A DNA stretch of 45,357 bases from Candidatus Merdivicinus intestinigallinarum (GCA_018713335.1 DVOW01000004.1:1-45357); one strand, 5' to 3'. Positions 7,814 through 15,252 are shown, counted from the stretch's first letter. Program-made: numbers and translations. The notes: generated from the sequence alone by a model not told the origin.

Positions 7814-8207
7814 ATTGTAGGGGCGGGGTTCCCCCGCCCGCGGAAAATGGAAAACGTTTCGGGAAATCCGGCGGGCGAGCAATGCTCGCCCCTACAAATT
7901 GCGTTGATTTCCCCATCAATAGGAGAAAACATTATCGAGCCGTTGTCGTGTATCATAACGGCTTATGCAGTTGGGCCAATGCTGTGCGGCCGCGTCGGAT
8001 TGGCGGCCCGGCCTCTGGGCCCACGTCAAATTATCACCGGCAGTTCGCCGCCTGGCCTCCGGGTAATCCAGTAATTGCGGGGAATATTTGTCAGGGGCGC
8101 GCAGCTTGTCGCGCGCCAGCCGAAGTATAACGCGTGGCTGTGCGGCTGCGTCAGCTTACCAGCGGCGGTTCGCCGCCCGCGTCGAATTAACAGCGGGGTT
8201 CCCCCGC
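7814..8207 (+). repeat. Array of GC-rich palindromic repeats (GTAGGGGC family, copy 1)
   Basis: This 390-bp stretch without a gene is filled with short palindromes. The first unit runs from GTAGGGGCGGGGTTCCCCC (about 7816) to GCTCGCCCCTAC (about 7894), so its ends are inverted repeats. It is followed by a conserved segment with GGAGAAAACATTATCGAGCC (about 7922-7942). Further hairpins include GGCGCG/CGCGCC near 8096-8118, GGCGG/CCGCC near 8164-8178 and GCGGGG/CCCCGC near 8193-8207. Much of the same sequence appears in reverse orientation at 11671-11962. The last palindrome directly abuts the ribosome-binding site of the next gene. Confidence 0.8.
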
Positions 8208-8224
8208 GGAGGAGTTGAAGTTTT

Positions 8225-10711
8225 GTGGATGAAAATAAAAAGTCCGCTTTGCGGCAGTACGGAATGGTGTTTGGGCTGGGACTGCTTACCAGCTTCCTGT
8301 TTTTTCTCCCTTTTCTGATTTGGGACAAAGGGCTGTTTATCTATTACGGCGACTTTAACGTCCAGCAGATCCCCTTTTACCAAATGGCCCACGACTCCAT
8401 CCTCACCGGCAATATCCGCTGGAACTGGTACACGGACTTGGGCGCAAACTTCATCGGCTCCTATGCCTTCTACCTGCTGGGAAGCCCCTGGTTCTGGCTG
8501 ACATTGCTGTTCCCCAGCAAAGCGGTGCCTTATCTCATGGCCCCCCTCCTGATGCTGAAGATTGCCACCGCAGCTGTCACCGGCTGCGCTTATATCAAAC
8601 GATTCGTGGCCAATTCCAATTACGCCGTCATCGGTGGGCTTTTGTACGCCTTTTCCGGGTACAGTATCTATAACATTTTCTTTAACCATTTCCATGAGGT
8701 CATCGCCATTTTCCCCCTGCTTCTGATTGCCATGGAGGAATTTATGGTCAACGGCCGCCGGGGCCAATTTGCCCTGGCCGTGGGGCTCTGCGCCTTTGTC
8801 AACTATTACTTTTTCTTTGGAGAAGTCGTTTTCTGCGTCCTCTATTTCATCTTCCGCTGCGTTTACGACCGGGGAAACAAAGCCGGGTTTTATCTCACCC
8901 TAAAGAAATTCGGCCTGTTGGCCTTGGAGGCGGTGCTGGGGCTATTATTGTCCTGCTGTCTTTTGCTGCCCGCTTTAATGGCCATTGTGGATAATCCCCG
9001 TACTTCCAACTTCCTCTTTGGCTGGAACGGCATTTTTTACGGCAACGTCCAGCGGTACGGCCTGATTTTTTCCAGCTTCTTCTTCCCGCCGGACATCCCG
9101 GCATATCCCAACTTCTTCCCGGATTCCAACGCCAAATGGTCCTCGGTTTCTGCGTTCCTGCCCCTCTTTTCCATGAGTGGCGTGCTGGCCTTCTTCAAAG
9201 GCTGCAAGCGGCACTGGTCCAAGGCCCTGTTGGGCGTCTGCGTCCTCATCGCCTTTGTGCCCTTTTTAAACAGCGCCTTTTCGGCCTTCAACAGCTCCTA
9301 TTATGCCCGGTGGTTCTTCATGTTCGTCCTGATTATGGCCATGATGACGGCGGTGGCTTTGGAGCGTTACCGGGAGGAATTCAAGTTCGGCATCAAATGG
9401 ACCTTGATCATTACCCTGTGCTTCTCGGTTTTGGCTATCTTCCCCTCCTACGAGGACGGGGAGCTGGTCTTTGGGCAGCTCATCAACTACCAGGAACGGT
9501 TCTGGCCCTATATGATTATTTCCGTCATGGGACTGGTGCTGGCGTCCTTCCTGGTGCAGCTGGACGGACGGGTGATGTTCCGGGCGGCCACGGTTTCCGT
9601 CTGCTTCCTTTCGGTGGTCATGTCGGTGCTGATGCTGGCCCTGGGTAAGGCCAATCCCGCCAACGCCCACCGGGTTTCGGAAATGGGCCTCAAGGGGGCG
9701 GAGAAATTCTCCTTCCTTGCGGACAATCCGGAGGACTTTTACCGCATCGATCTGGACGACTGCATGGATAATTTCCCCATGTACTGGAAAATTCCCACCA
9801 TCCAGGCTTTCCATTCCGTGGTGCCCGGCTCCATTTTCGAGTTTTACGACACCATCGGCTATGACCGCAGCGTGGGGTCCCGGCCGGAACTGGATTACGA
9901 CGCCCTGCGGCCCCTGACCTCGGTAAAATACCTGCTCACCTATGAAACCGAGGAGGAAGACCCGGACATCAGCGGGTTCACTTATGTGACCACGGAAAAT
10001 GAGCTGAAAATCTACGAAAACGAAAACTTTATCCCCATGGGCTTCACCTACGACTACTATGTGGATGAGGAGCAGATGGACAGCTACAACGAAGGGAAGC
10101 GGGACTGGCTCATGCTGGCGGGGCTTTACCTGGATGAGGAGGCCATCGCCCGGAACCGGGATATTTTAGAGCCGCTGCCCGACAGTGAGTTCCCGGAACT
10201 GACGGACGAGGGGCTGGCGGAGCTGGCCTCTGACCGCCGGGAGGAAACCTGCGATAGTTTTGTCCGGGACAATGAGGGCTTTACCGCCACCATCGACCTT
10301 TCGGAGGAAAACCTGGTGTTCTTCAGCGTCCCCTGGGACAAAGGCTGGTCCGCCACCGTCAATGGCGAGCCGGTGCAGATCGAAAAGGCCAACGCCGGGT
10401 TCATGGCCGTCCGGGTCCCGGCGGGGCAGTCGGAAATCCGGTTCACCTATAAAACGCCGGGCCTTACGGCGGGAGTTTGTATTGCTATAGGTTCCGGAAT
10501 CCTCCTGCTGGGCTACTGGCTCCTTTTCCGCCGCTTGCGGAAGAAAAATCCCAGCCTGCGGGTGAAAAAATACGCCCACCTGGCCCAGAACCCCGCCTTC
10601 GACGAAATCGGCGCGGCTTCCGCTTACCGGGACAATGTTGCCGGAAGGATCCACGGGGCTTTGGAGAAGCAAAAACCTGCGAACCAAGAGAAAGGAAATG
10701 ACCAGAAATGA
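8225..10711 (+). CDS. YfhO-family integral membrane protein
   Basis: An 828-residue polytopic membrane protein of the YfhO family, with about 12-14 hydrophobic segments up to roughly residue 490, then a large extracytoplasmic domain, a last helix near 750 and a basic tail. Landmarks are FIYYGDFNVQQIPFYQ near the N terminus and FYRIDLDDCMDNFPMYWKIP in the soluble domain. The family is linked to glycosylation of envelope polymers such as lipoteichoic acid, probably as a GT-C-like transferase, and the glycosyltransferase encoded next fits this. The start is GTG 8225 with GGAGGAG (8208-8214) upstream. The stop overlaps the next start (ATGA). Confidence 0.9.
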   Translation: MDENKKSALRQYGMVFGLGLLTSFLFFLPFLIWDKGLFIYYGDFNVQQIPFYQMAHDSILTGNIRWNWYTDLGANFIGSYAFYLLGSPWFWLTLLFPSKAVPYLMAPLLMLKIATAAVTGCAYIKRFVANSNYAVIGGLLYAFSGYSIYNIFFNHFHEVIAIFPLLLIAMEEFMVNGRRGQFALAVGLCAFVNYYFFFGEVVFCVLYFIFRCVYDRGNKAGFYLTLKKFGLLALEAVLGLLLSCCLLLPALMAIVDNPRTSNFLFGWNGIFYGNVQRYGLIFSSFFFPPDIPAYPNFFPDSNAKWSSVSAFLPLFSMSGVLAFFKGCKRHWSKALLGVCVLIAFVPFLNSAFSAFNSSYYARWFFMFVLIMAMMTAVALERYREEFKFGIKWTLIITLCFSVLAIFPSYEDGELVFGQLINYQERFWPYMIISVMGLVLASFLVQLDGRVMFRAATVSVCFLSVVMSVLMLALGKANPANAHRVSEMGLKGAEKFSFLADNPEDFYRIDLDDCMDNFPMYWKIPTIQAFHSVVPGSIFEFYDTIGYDRSVGSRPELDYDALRPLTSVKYLLTYETEEEDPDISGFTYVTTENELKIYENENFIPMGFTYDYYVDEEQMDSYNEGKRDWLMLAGLYLDEEAIARNRDILEPLPDSEFPELTDEGLAELASDRREETCDSFVRDNEGFTATIDLSEENLVFFSVPWDKGWSATVNGEPVQIEKANAGFMAVRVPAGQSEIRFTYKTPGLTAGVCIAIGSGILLLGYWLLFRRLRKKNPSLRVKKYAHLAQNPAFDEIGAASAYRDNVAGRIHGALEKQKPANQEKGNDQK

Positions 10712-11691
10712 CGCTTTATATTGTGGTGCCCTGTTATAACGAGGAAGAAGTCCTGCCGGAAACCTCCCGGCGTTTGGGCGAAAAGCTGGAGGAGCTGGAA
10801 AAGGCGGGGAAGATTTCGGCGGACAGCCGGGTGCTCTTTGTGGACGACGGCAGCAAGGACCGGACCTGGGAGCTGATTTCCGGCCTGCATAAGCAGGACT
10901 GCCGGTTCGGCGGGGTGAAGCTCTCCCGGAACAAGGGCCATCAAAACGCATTGCTTGCCGGGCTCATGACGGCCAAGGACTGCTGCGATGCCGCCATTTC
11001 CATGGACGCCGATTTGCAGGACGACATCAACGCCATCGACAAGATGGTGGACGCTTTTGCGGGTGGGTACGACATTGTGTACGGCGTCCGTTCCAGCCGT
11101 GCAACCGATACGGCCTTCAAGCGGGGCACAGCCCAGGGATTTTATAAGTTCATGAAGCTCATGGGGGTGGATATCGTCTATAACCATGCGGATTTCCGGC
11201 TCATGAGCCGCCGGGCCCTGGAGGGGCTTTCGGGCTTTGAGGAAGTGAACCTCTTTCTGCGGGGGATCGTGCCCCTCATCGGTTATCCCAGCACCACGGT
11301 GGAATACGAGCGCGGCGAACGGTTTGCCGGGGAAAGCAAATATCCCCTGAAAAAAATGCTGGCCTTCGCCTTTGACGGCATCACGTCCTTTTCCGTCAAG
11401 CCTATTCGCTGGGTGACGGCGGCAGGGTTCCTCATCTTTATGGCAAGCATTTTGGCGCTGATCTATATCGTAGTGGTAAAACTCCTGGGCTTTGCCGTAC
11501 CCGGCTGGTCGGCCACCACGGCGTCCATCTGGCTGCTGGGCGGCTTGCAGCTGCTGGGTATGGGCGTTATCGGGGAATATGTGGGCAAGATCTACACAGA
11601 GGTCAAGGCCCGGCCCCGGTACCTCATTGAAGCCGTGGAATTGACTCCGGCGGTGAGGCCGCACAGCACCGAACCGACAGCGGCTCGATAA
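10708..11691 (+). CDS. GT2-family glycosyltransferase, GtrB/DPM1-like, with two membrane helices
   Basis: A family 2 glycosyltransferase of 327 residues. The catalytic domain shows VVPCYNEEEVLPE, FVDDGSKDRTWE and the metal-binding SMDADLQDD, all standard for polyprenyl-phosphate sugar transferases. Two C-terminal helices (about 230-250 and 265-290) anchor it. Such enzymes load a sugar onto undecaprenyl phosphate. The adjacent YfhO-type protein would then use the lipid-linked sugar outside the membrane; this pairing is inferred from position and the ATGA overlap. The last residues and the stop codon lie in the edge of the repeat copy that starts near 11671, so the tail may have been changed by the repeat insertion. 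Confidence 0.92.
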   Translation: MTLYIVVPCYNEEEVLPETSRRLGEKLEELEKAGKISADSRVLFVDDGSKDRTWELISGLHKQDCRFGGVKLSRNKGHQNALLAGLMTAKDCCDAAISMDADLQDDINAIDKMVDAFAGGYDIVYGVRSSRATDTAFKRGTAQGFYKFMKLMGVDIVYNHADFRLMSRRALEGLSGFEEVNLFLRGIVPLIGYPSTTVEYERGERFAGESKYPLKKMLAFAFDGITSFSVKPIRWVTAAGFLIFMASILALIYIVVVKLLGFAVPGWSATTASIWLLGGLQLLGMGVIGEYVGKIYTEVKARPRYLIEAVELTPAVRPHSTEPTAAR

Positions 11692-11962
11692 TGTTTTCTC
11701 CTATCGGTGGGGAGATCAACGTAATTTGTAGGGGCCGGGTCCCCCGGCCCGGCGGCGAACCGCCGCTGGTAAGCTGACGCAGCCGTGCAGCGTCAAACCA
11801 TCCGCTGGACGGCGAATATTTTCGCCGTATTATTAAGGTTCCACCCCTGTCGGTTATTGGAAAACCAATCGAAAAACGCATGGTAGGGGCGGGGTTTCCC
11901 CGCCCGCCAGATTACCCCAAACATTTTTATTTTTTCCACGGGCCGGGAAACCCGGCCCCTAC
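11671..11962 (-). repeat. GTAGGGGC palindromic repeats, inverted copy 2
   Basis: This region, which fills most of the gap between the glycosyltransferase and the next gene, matches copy 1 in reverse. The segment AATGTTTTCTCCTATCGG (from about 11690) and the adjoining TTTGTAGGGGCC are the reverse complement of the 7893-7942 part. GGCGAACCGCCGCTGGTAAG with CTGACGCAGCC (about 11752-11784) is the reverse complement of the 8143-8178 part. A second unit runs from GTAGGGGCGGGGTTTCCCC (about 11883) to GGCCCCTAC (about 11962). There is also a TTGG-AAAA-CCAA hairpin near 11857-11868. Confidence 0.8.
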
Positions 11963-11979
11963 AATTTTTTAAAAAAGAC

Positions 11980-12008
11980 TTCACTTTTTGTCACGCAAAT
12001 ATTATGAT
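11980..12008 (+). promoter_or_regulatory. Promoter of the first ribbon-helix-helix gene
   Basis: TTCACT (11980-11985), 17 bases, then TATGAT (12003-12008). An imperfect inverted repeat, TGTCACGCA (11989-11997) with TGTGTGGCG about 15 bases later, surrounds the -10 box. It resembles in layout the perfect operator of the second gene downstream, so autoregulation is likely. Confidence 0.55.
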
Positions 12009-12037
12009 TTATGTGTGGCGATAAATGAGGTGAAAGA

Positions 12038-12226
12038 ATGTCGCCAAGAACCGGCAGACCGAAAGCAGAACACCCCAAAGAGGTGCGGTACAGCATCCGT
12101 TTGGATGTTCAAATCGAACAGCGCCTGCGTGATTTCTGTGAGAAGAAGGGAATCAGCAAGGGCGAGGCAATTCGGCAGGGAATCGAACTGCTTTTGGCCG
12201 AAAAAAATAAAGCTTCGGATCACTAG
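12038..12226 (+). CDS. Small ribbon-helix-helix DNA-binding protein (paralog 1)
   Basis: A 62-residue protein starting MSPRTGRPKAEHPKEVRYSI. The pattern of a basic N-terminal tail, a short beta strand (VRYSIRLD), a helix (QIEQRLRDFCEKK) and a second helix after GISKGEAIRQGI fits the CopG/Arc ribbon-helix-helix fold, which binds DNA as a dimer. GAGGTGA lies 5 bases before ATG 12038. The next gene encodes a paralog with the same MSPRTGRP start. No toxin gene is next to it, so an antitoxin role is unsupported; a small autoregulated repressor is more likely. Confidence 0.75.
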   Translation: MSPRTGRPKAEHPKEVRYSIRLDVQIEQRLRDFCEKKGISKGEAIRQGIELLLAEKNKASDH

Positions 12227-12260
12227 TAATTTTGTCCGGCATAAAATTTTAACAAAGCCC

Positions 12261-12307
12261 TTGACATTCGCCCGTACAAGTAGTATGATATATGTACGGG
12301 CGAATGT
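12261..12307 (+). promoter_or_regulatory. Promoter inside a perfect 15-bp inverted repeat operator
   Basis: TTGACA (12261-12266), 17 bases, TATGAT (12284-12289) is a near-consensus promoter. A perfect 15-bp inverted repeat, ACATTCGCCCGTACA (12264-12278) and its complement TGTACGGGCGAATGT (12293-12307), with a 14-base spacer, covers the -35 box and the start-site region. A dimeric or tetrameric ribbon-helix-helix repressor binding here would block the promoter. The GAGGTGA ribosome-binding site follows directly. Confidence 0.85.
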
Positions 12308-12318
12308 GAGGTGATAAA

Positions 12319-12498
12319 GTGTCCCCGAGAACTGGACGTCCAACCCAGAACAAAAAAACGCTGCGCCTTGAAATTCGGATGACTCCACAGGAAGCGGAAG
12401 ATTTACAAAATTGCGCCGATAGGCTTGGAGTTAACAAAACGAATGTAATCATCAAGGGCATACAAATGGTAAAAGCGGAATTGGACGAAAAAAAATAG
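12319..12498 (+). CDS. Small ribbon-helix-helix DNA-binding protein (paralog 2)
   Basis: A 59-residue protein starting from GTG 12319: MSPRTGRPTQNKKTLRLEIR, then a helix MTPQEAEDLQNCADRLG and a second helix after VNKTNVIIKGIQ. It shares the MSPRTGRP start and the ribbon-helix-helix layout with the gene 93 bases upstream. GAGGTGA lies 5 bases before the GTG. The tandem arrangement, each gene with its own promoter and operator-like repeat, suggests duplication and divergence of an autoregulated repressor. Target genes are unknown. The stop codon lies in an inverted repeat. Confidence 0.7.
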   Translation: MSPRTGRPTQNKKTLRLEIRMTPQEAEDLQNCADRLGVNKTNVIIKGIQMVKAELDEKK

Positions 12499-12536
12499 AG
12501 TTTCGAGCACACCTGACAAGCATTACTCGAAACTCT
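12497..12536 (+). repeat. Perfect 11-bp inverted repeat after the second regulator
   Basis: AGAGTTTCGAG (12497-12507) and CTCGAAACTCT (12526-12536) are perfect inverted repeats with an 18-base loop. The left arm includes the end of the stop codon. No T-run follows, so it is a poor intrinsic terminator. It may be a protein-binding site or an RNA hairpin that protects the 3' end. Confidence 0.6.
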
Positions 12537-12615
12537 GTGGGACAGGAAAATCCTATCTGAAATCCATTATACATCAGATGGGCCTTCTTGTCAACGACAA
12601 AAAGGAGGAATCGGA

Positions 12616-12843
12616 ATGTATACCATGGACGATTTGTGCGCCAGCGTTCTGGAACGGGAACCAGACCCGCCGGAGCTTGCCCAGTTCAGCAAACAGGTGC
12701 ATGAGTACCTGGAAATGGAATTGACCCCCAGCGTTTTTCGGGATTTGGAGCCGATTTGGCTTCAGTGCGTCGCCGCTTATCAGGCCCAGGGCTTTTCTTT
12801 GGGCTTCCGCACCGCGGCAATGCTTCTCTGTAAATCTCTCTAA
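12616..12843 (+). CDS. Small hypothetical protein
   Basis: A 75-residue, acidic, soluble protein starting MYTMDDLCASVLEREPDPPE. It is predicted to be mostly helical, with the C-terminal part GFSLGFRTAAMLLCKSL amphipathic. The spacing of Leu and aromatic residues resembles small uncharacterised clostridial proteins, but no function was recognised. AAAGGAGGAATCGGA provides a strong ribosome-binding site. A strong terminator-like hairpin follows the stop by 4 bases, so it may be a single-gene unit. Confidence 0.7.
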   Translation: MYTMDDLCASVLEREPDPPELAQFSKQVHEYLEMELTPSVFRDLEPIWLQCVAAYQAQGFSLGFRTAAMLLCKSL

Positions 12844-12847
12844 CAAA

Positions 12848-12877
12848 AATCCCCCCGGATGTTCGTCCGGGGGGATT
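12848..12877. terminator. Strong 12-bp hairpin between convergent genes
   Basis: AATCCCCCCGGA (12848-12859), a 6-base loop and TCCGGGGGGATT (12866-12877) form a perfect stem. The T-run is short on both strands. It lies between convergent genes and could act in both directions. Confidence 0.7.
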
Positions 12878-12885
12878 GCTGTTGT

Positions 12886-12908
12886 ATATCACAGCGGCTT
12901 ATGCATTT
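12886..12908 (+). repeat. Fragment of the repeat family found at 7.9 kb
   Basis: TATATCACAGCGGCTTATGC here matches TGTATCATAACGGCTTATGC near 7950-7970 with only a few differences. It appears to be a decayed or partial copy of the non-palindromic part of the GTAGGGGC repeat array. Confidence 0.5.
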
Positions 12909-12950
12909 TCAATCGGAATTGGAGTGCCGCGCTGTCATTCTGTAAGCCGG

Positions 12951-14363
12951 TTATAAGCCCAAAAATTCCCGCATAATGCCGGCGATTTCCGCCGCTTTGG
13001 CGTAGGTTTCCATTTCACAGAAAATGCGGATCAGCGGTTCCGTGCCGGAGAACCGGCAGATGATCCAGCCGCCGTTTTTGAAGTACACCTTGCAGCCGTC
13101 CAGGTAGGAGACCTTTTCCACTTCTTCCGGGAAGAAGGGCAACTTTTTCTCCACAAAGAGCAGCTGGTTCAACTGGTCCTTCTTTTCCTGGGAGAACCGG
13201 CAGTCAAATTCGCTCATTTCGCAGCGGCCGTATTCCTCCTTGATTTCCCGGAGGATGGTGTTTAAGGGCTTGCCGATGACCGAAACCATTTCCACCAGCA
13301 GCGTCGCGGCGTAAATGCCGTCCTTGCCGGCGATATGGCCCTTCACCGTCAGGCCGCCGGAGCTTTCGCCGCCGATAATGGCCCCGGTTTCGTCCATTTT
13401 GGAGGAGATCCACTTAAAGCCGACGGGCACTTCCCAGCAGGTGCAGCCGAAGGACTTGGCCAGCCGGTCCAGCAGATGGGTGGTGGCCAGGTTGCGGACG
13501 CAGTCGCCCTTCCAGCCTTTGTATTTCACCAGATAGTAGTAAAGGAGCACCAGGATGTCGTTGGGGTGGATGAAGGCCCCTTCCGAGTCGATGAGGCCGA
13601 TGCGGTCGGCGTCGCCGTCGGTGGCGATGCCTAAGTCGTAGCCGCCTTCCACTACCATGGAAGAGAGCCTAGTCAGGGTCTTGGCGGAGGGGGAGGGCAG
13701 CCGCCCGCCGAACAGGGCGTCGTGGCGGTCGTTGATAACGTCCACATCGCACCGGCAGGTTAGGAGAATGGTCTGCAAAGAGGTGCGGGAAACGCCGAAC
13801 ATAGGGTCCAAGAGGATCCGCAGCTTTTTGGCCTTGATCTTGTCCACGTCCACAAAGCTTAGGATGCTGTCGATGTAATCGTTGCTGGGGTTGATGATTT
13901 CCACGATGCCGGATTTTACCGCTTCGTCAAAATCCATCCGCTTGACGTCCTCCAGGGTCAGCTTGGCAATATAGCCTTCCAGGTCGTTGGTGACCTCCTT
14001 GCTGGCGTCCCGGCCTCCGGCGGTGAACACCTTGACGCCGTTGTATTCCGCCGGGTTATGGGAGGCGGTAATGGCCATGCCGTAAGCCGCGCCGGTGTTT
14101 TTCACTACGAACATGATCAGCGGGGTGGGGGATTCCCCCTGGATAAACTGGACATGAATGCCGTTGGCGGCGAAAACGCCGGAGATCCACTTGGCGGCCA
14201 GGTCGGACAGGAAACGCCGGTCGTAACCGATAATCAGCGGAGTGTTGTCCGCCTTTTCCGCTGTCATTTTGTTGACAAGCCCCTGGGCCAGAAGCTCCAC
14301 ATTGGCACGGGTAAAATCATCGCCGATAACGGCCCGGAAGCCGCCGGTTCCAAACTGGATCAT
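12951..14363 (-). CDS. Phosphohexomutase (phosphoglucomutase/phosphomannomutase family)
   Basis: A 470-residue alpha-D-phosphohexomutase that moves phosphate between C1 and C6 of a hexose phosphate. The four domains show FGTGGFRAVIG at the N terminus, the phosphoserine loop ITASHNPAEYNG, the Mg-binding loop ATDGDADRIG, the sugar loop GGESSGG and the C-terminal phosphate-binding RFSGTEPLIRI. The start at 14363 (MIQFGTGGF) is chosen because AAAGGAG lies upstream at the right spacing. It is last in an operon after a nucleotidyltransferase and a sugar kinase, which suggests conversion of a sugar 1-phosphate. Exact sugar specificity cannot be read from the sequence. Confidence 0.9.
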   Translation of the reverse strand: MIQFGTGGFRAVIGDDFTRANVELLAQGLVNKMTAEKADNTPLIIGYDRRFLSDLAAKWISGVFAANGIHVQFIQGESPTPLIMFVVKNTGAAYGMAITASHNPAEYNGVKVFTAGGRDASKEVTNDLEGYIAKLTLEDVKRMDFDEAVKSGIVEIINPSNDYIDSILSFVDVDKIKAKKLRILLDPMFGVSRTSLQTILLTCRCDVDVINDRHDALFGGRLPSPSAKTLTRLSSMVVEGGYDLGIATDGDADRIGLIDSEGAFIHPNDILVLLYYYLVKYKGWKGDCVRNLATTHLLDRLAKSFGCTCWEVPVGFKWISSKMDETGAIIGGESSGGLTVKGHIAGKDGIYAATLLVEMVSVIGKPLNTILREIKEEYGRCEMSEFDCRFSQEKKDQLNQLLFVEKKLPFFPEEVEKVSYLDGCKVYFKNGGWIICRFSGTEPLIRIFCEMETYAKAAEIAGIMREFLGL

Positions 14364-14501
14364 GGGAAACTGCTCCTTTCCATTCTCTTCCAAAACATTA
14401 CATTTTGCCGGTTACAGCCGAAAAAAGGCAATGCAGTCGCCAGGGTACCTGTTTTGTACCCCTTTTTCCGGCTGATGGATGTATTTATCTGGCGCTAAAA
14501 A
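14364..14501 (-). other. Intergenic segment with hairpins in the sugar-nucleotide operon
   Basis: This gap of 138 bases separates two genes of one operon whose other junction is only 16 bases. On the minus strand it can form GGGGTAC/GTACCC with a loop, followed by GGCGA/TTGCC and six T. It could be a weak terminator or attenuator reducing expression of the last gene. It does not match a riboswitch known to me. Confidence 0.35.
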
Positions 14502-15236
14502 TCAGTGGTTTTCCAAAATTTCCTCACAGAGGGCCAGGTCCTCAGGGGTGTTGACGCCCAGAATTTCCGTATCGTCGTGGGTGGTGTAGGTGCCGATCTG
14601 ATACCCTTTGCTCATCATAATGGTGGGGACGTCGGTCAGGTAGTATTCCCCCTGGGCGTTGGAGTTTTTCAGCTCTTTTAAGCAGGCAAAGAGTTTTTTG
14701 CTGTCAAAAACGTAAATGCCCACATTGAGCTCGTTGATCTTTTTCTGTTCGGGGGTGCAGTCCTTGTCCTCCACCACGCCGGTGAAATTGCCGTCCTCGT
14801 CCCGGATGATGCGGCCGTAGGCCAGGTCCCGGTTGGAAACGCCGGTGAGGATGGTGCAGTCGTTGCCTTCTTCGTTGTGGAGCTTTACCAGGCTCTGGTA
14901 GGTTTCCTTTTTAAAGAGGGGCATATCGCCGTAGCAGACCAGCACCGGGCCGTCGTAATCGGCCAGAACATCCTTGGCGCAGTTGACGGCGTGGCCGGTG
15001 CCCAGCTGCTCCTCCTGGATGGCGAAGGTGTAGCCGTCCTGGAACGCTTCCATAACCATTTCCTTCCGGTAGCCCGCCACGATGACGATGTCCTTTTTAT
15101 TGGGGATAAAGTCCAGGTTTTCCACCACATAGGACAAAAGGGGGCGGCCGTTTGCTTCCCGCAAAACCTTGGGGGCGGTGAACTGCTCGGAATGGAGGCG
15201 TTTGCCTTTGCCTGCGGCGAGAATAATTGCTTTCAT
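14502..15236 (-). CDS. Sugar-1-phosphate nucleotidyltransferase (GlmU N-domain-like)
   Basis: A 244-residue nucleotidyltransferase with the GT-A-like fold. Visible motifs are the nucleotide loop ILAAGKGKRL, then QEEQLGTGHAV, the metal-binding VCYGDMPLF, AYGRIIRDEDG, VEDKDC and ELNVGIYVFD, and the C-terminal GEYYLTDVP. All are as in the uridylyltransferase domain of GlmU. It lacks the left-handed beta-helix acetyltransferase domain, so it is a stand-alone activating enzyme, probably UTP-dependent. The start at 15236 has AAAAGGAG upstream. It lies 16 bases after a galactokinase-like gene, which could supply its sugar 1-phosphate substrate. Confidence 0.88.
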   Translation of the reverse strand: MKAIILAAGKGKRLHSEQFTAPKVLREANGRPLLSYVVENLDFIPNKKDIVIVAGYRKEMVMEAFQDGYTFAIQEEQLGTGHAVNCAKDVLADYDGPVLVCYGDMPLFKKETYQSLVKLHNEEGNDCTILTGVSNRDLAYGRIIRDEDGNFTGVVEDKDCTPEQKKINELNVGIYVFDSKKLFACLKELKNSNAQGEYYLTDVPTIMMSKGYQIGTYTTHDDTEILGVNTPEDLALCEEILENH

Positions 15237-15252
15237 TCTAAAACTCCTTTTC

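Noticed and set aside
7780-8130. Plus-strand frame of 116 codons upstream of the YfhO gene
   Set aside because: It lies within the palindromic repeat array, has no ribosome-binding site, and its product is Arg/Pro/Gly low complexity.
11988-12388. Open frames of 108 codons (+) and 128 codons (-) over the regulator genes
   Set aside because: They cover the two ribbon-helix-helix genes and their operators in other frames and have no ribosome-binding sites.
12038-12498. Toxin-antitoxin module
   Set aside because: Both genes encode antitoxin-like DNA-binding folds, and the next gene (12616) has no toxin features.
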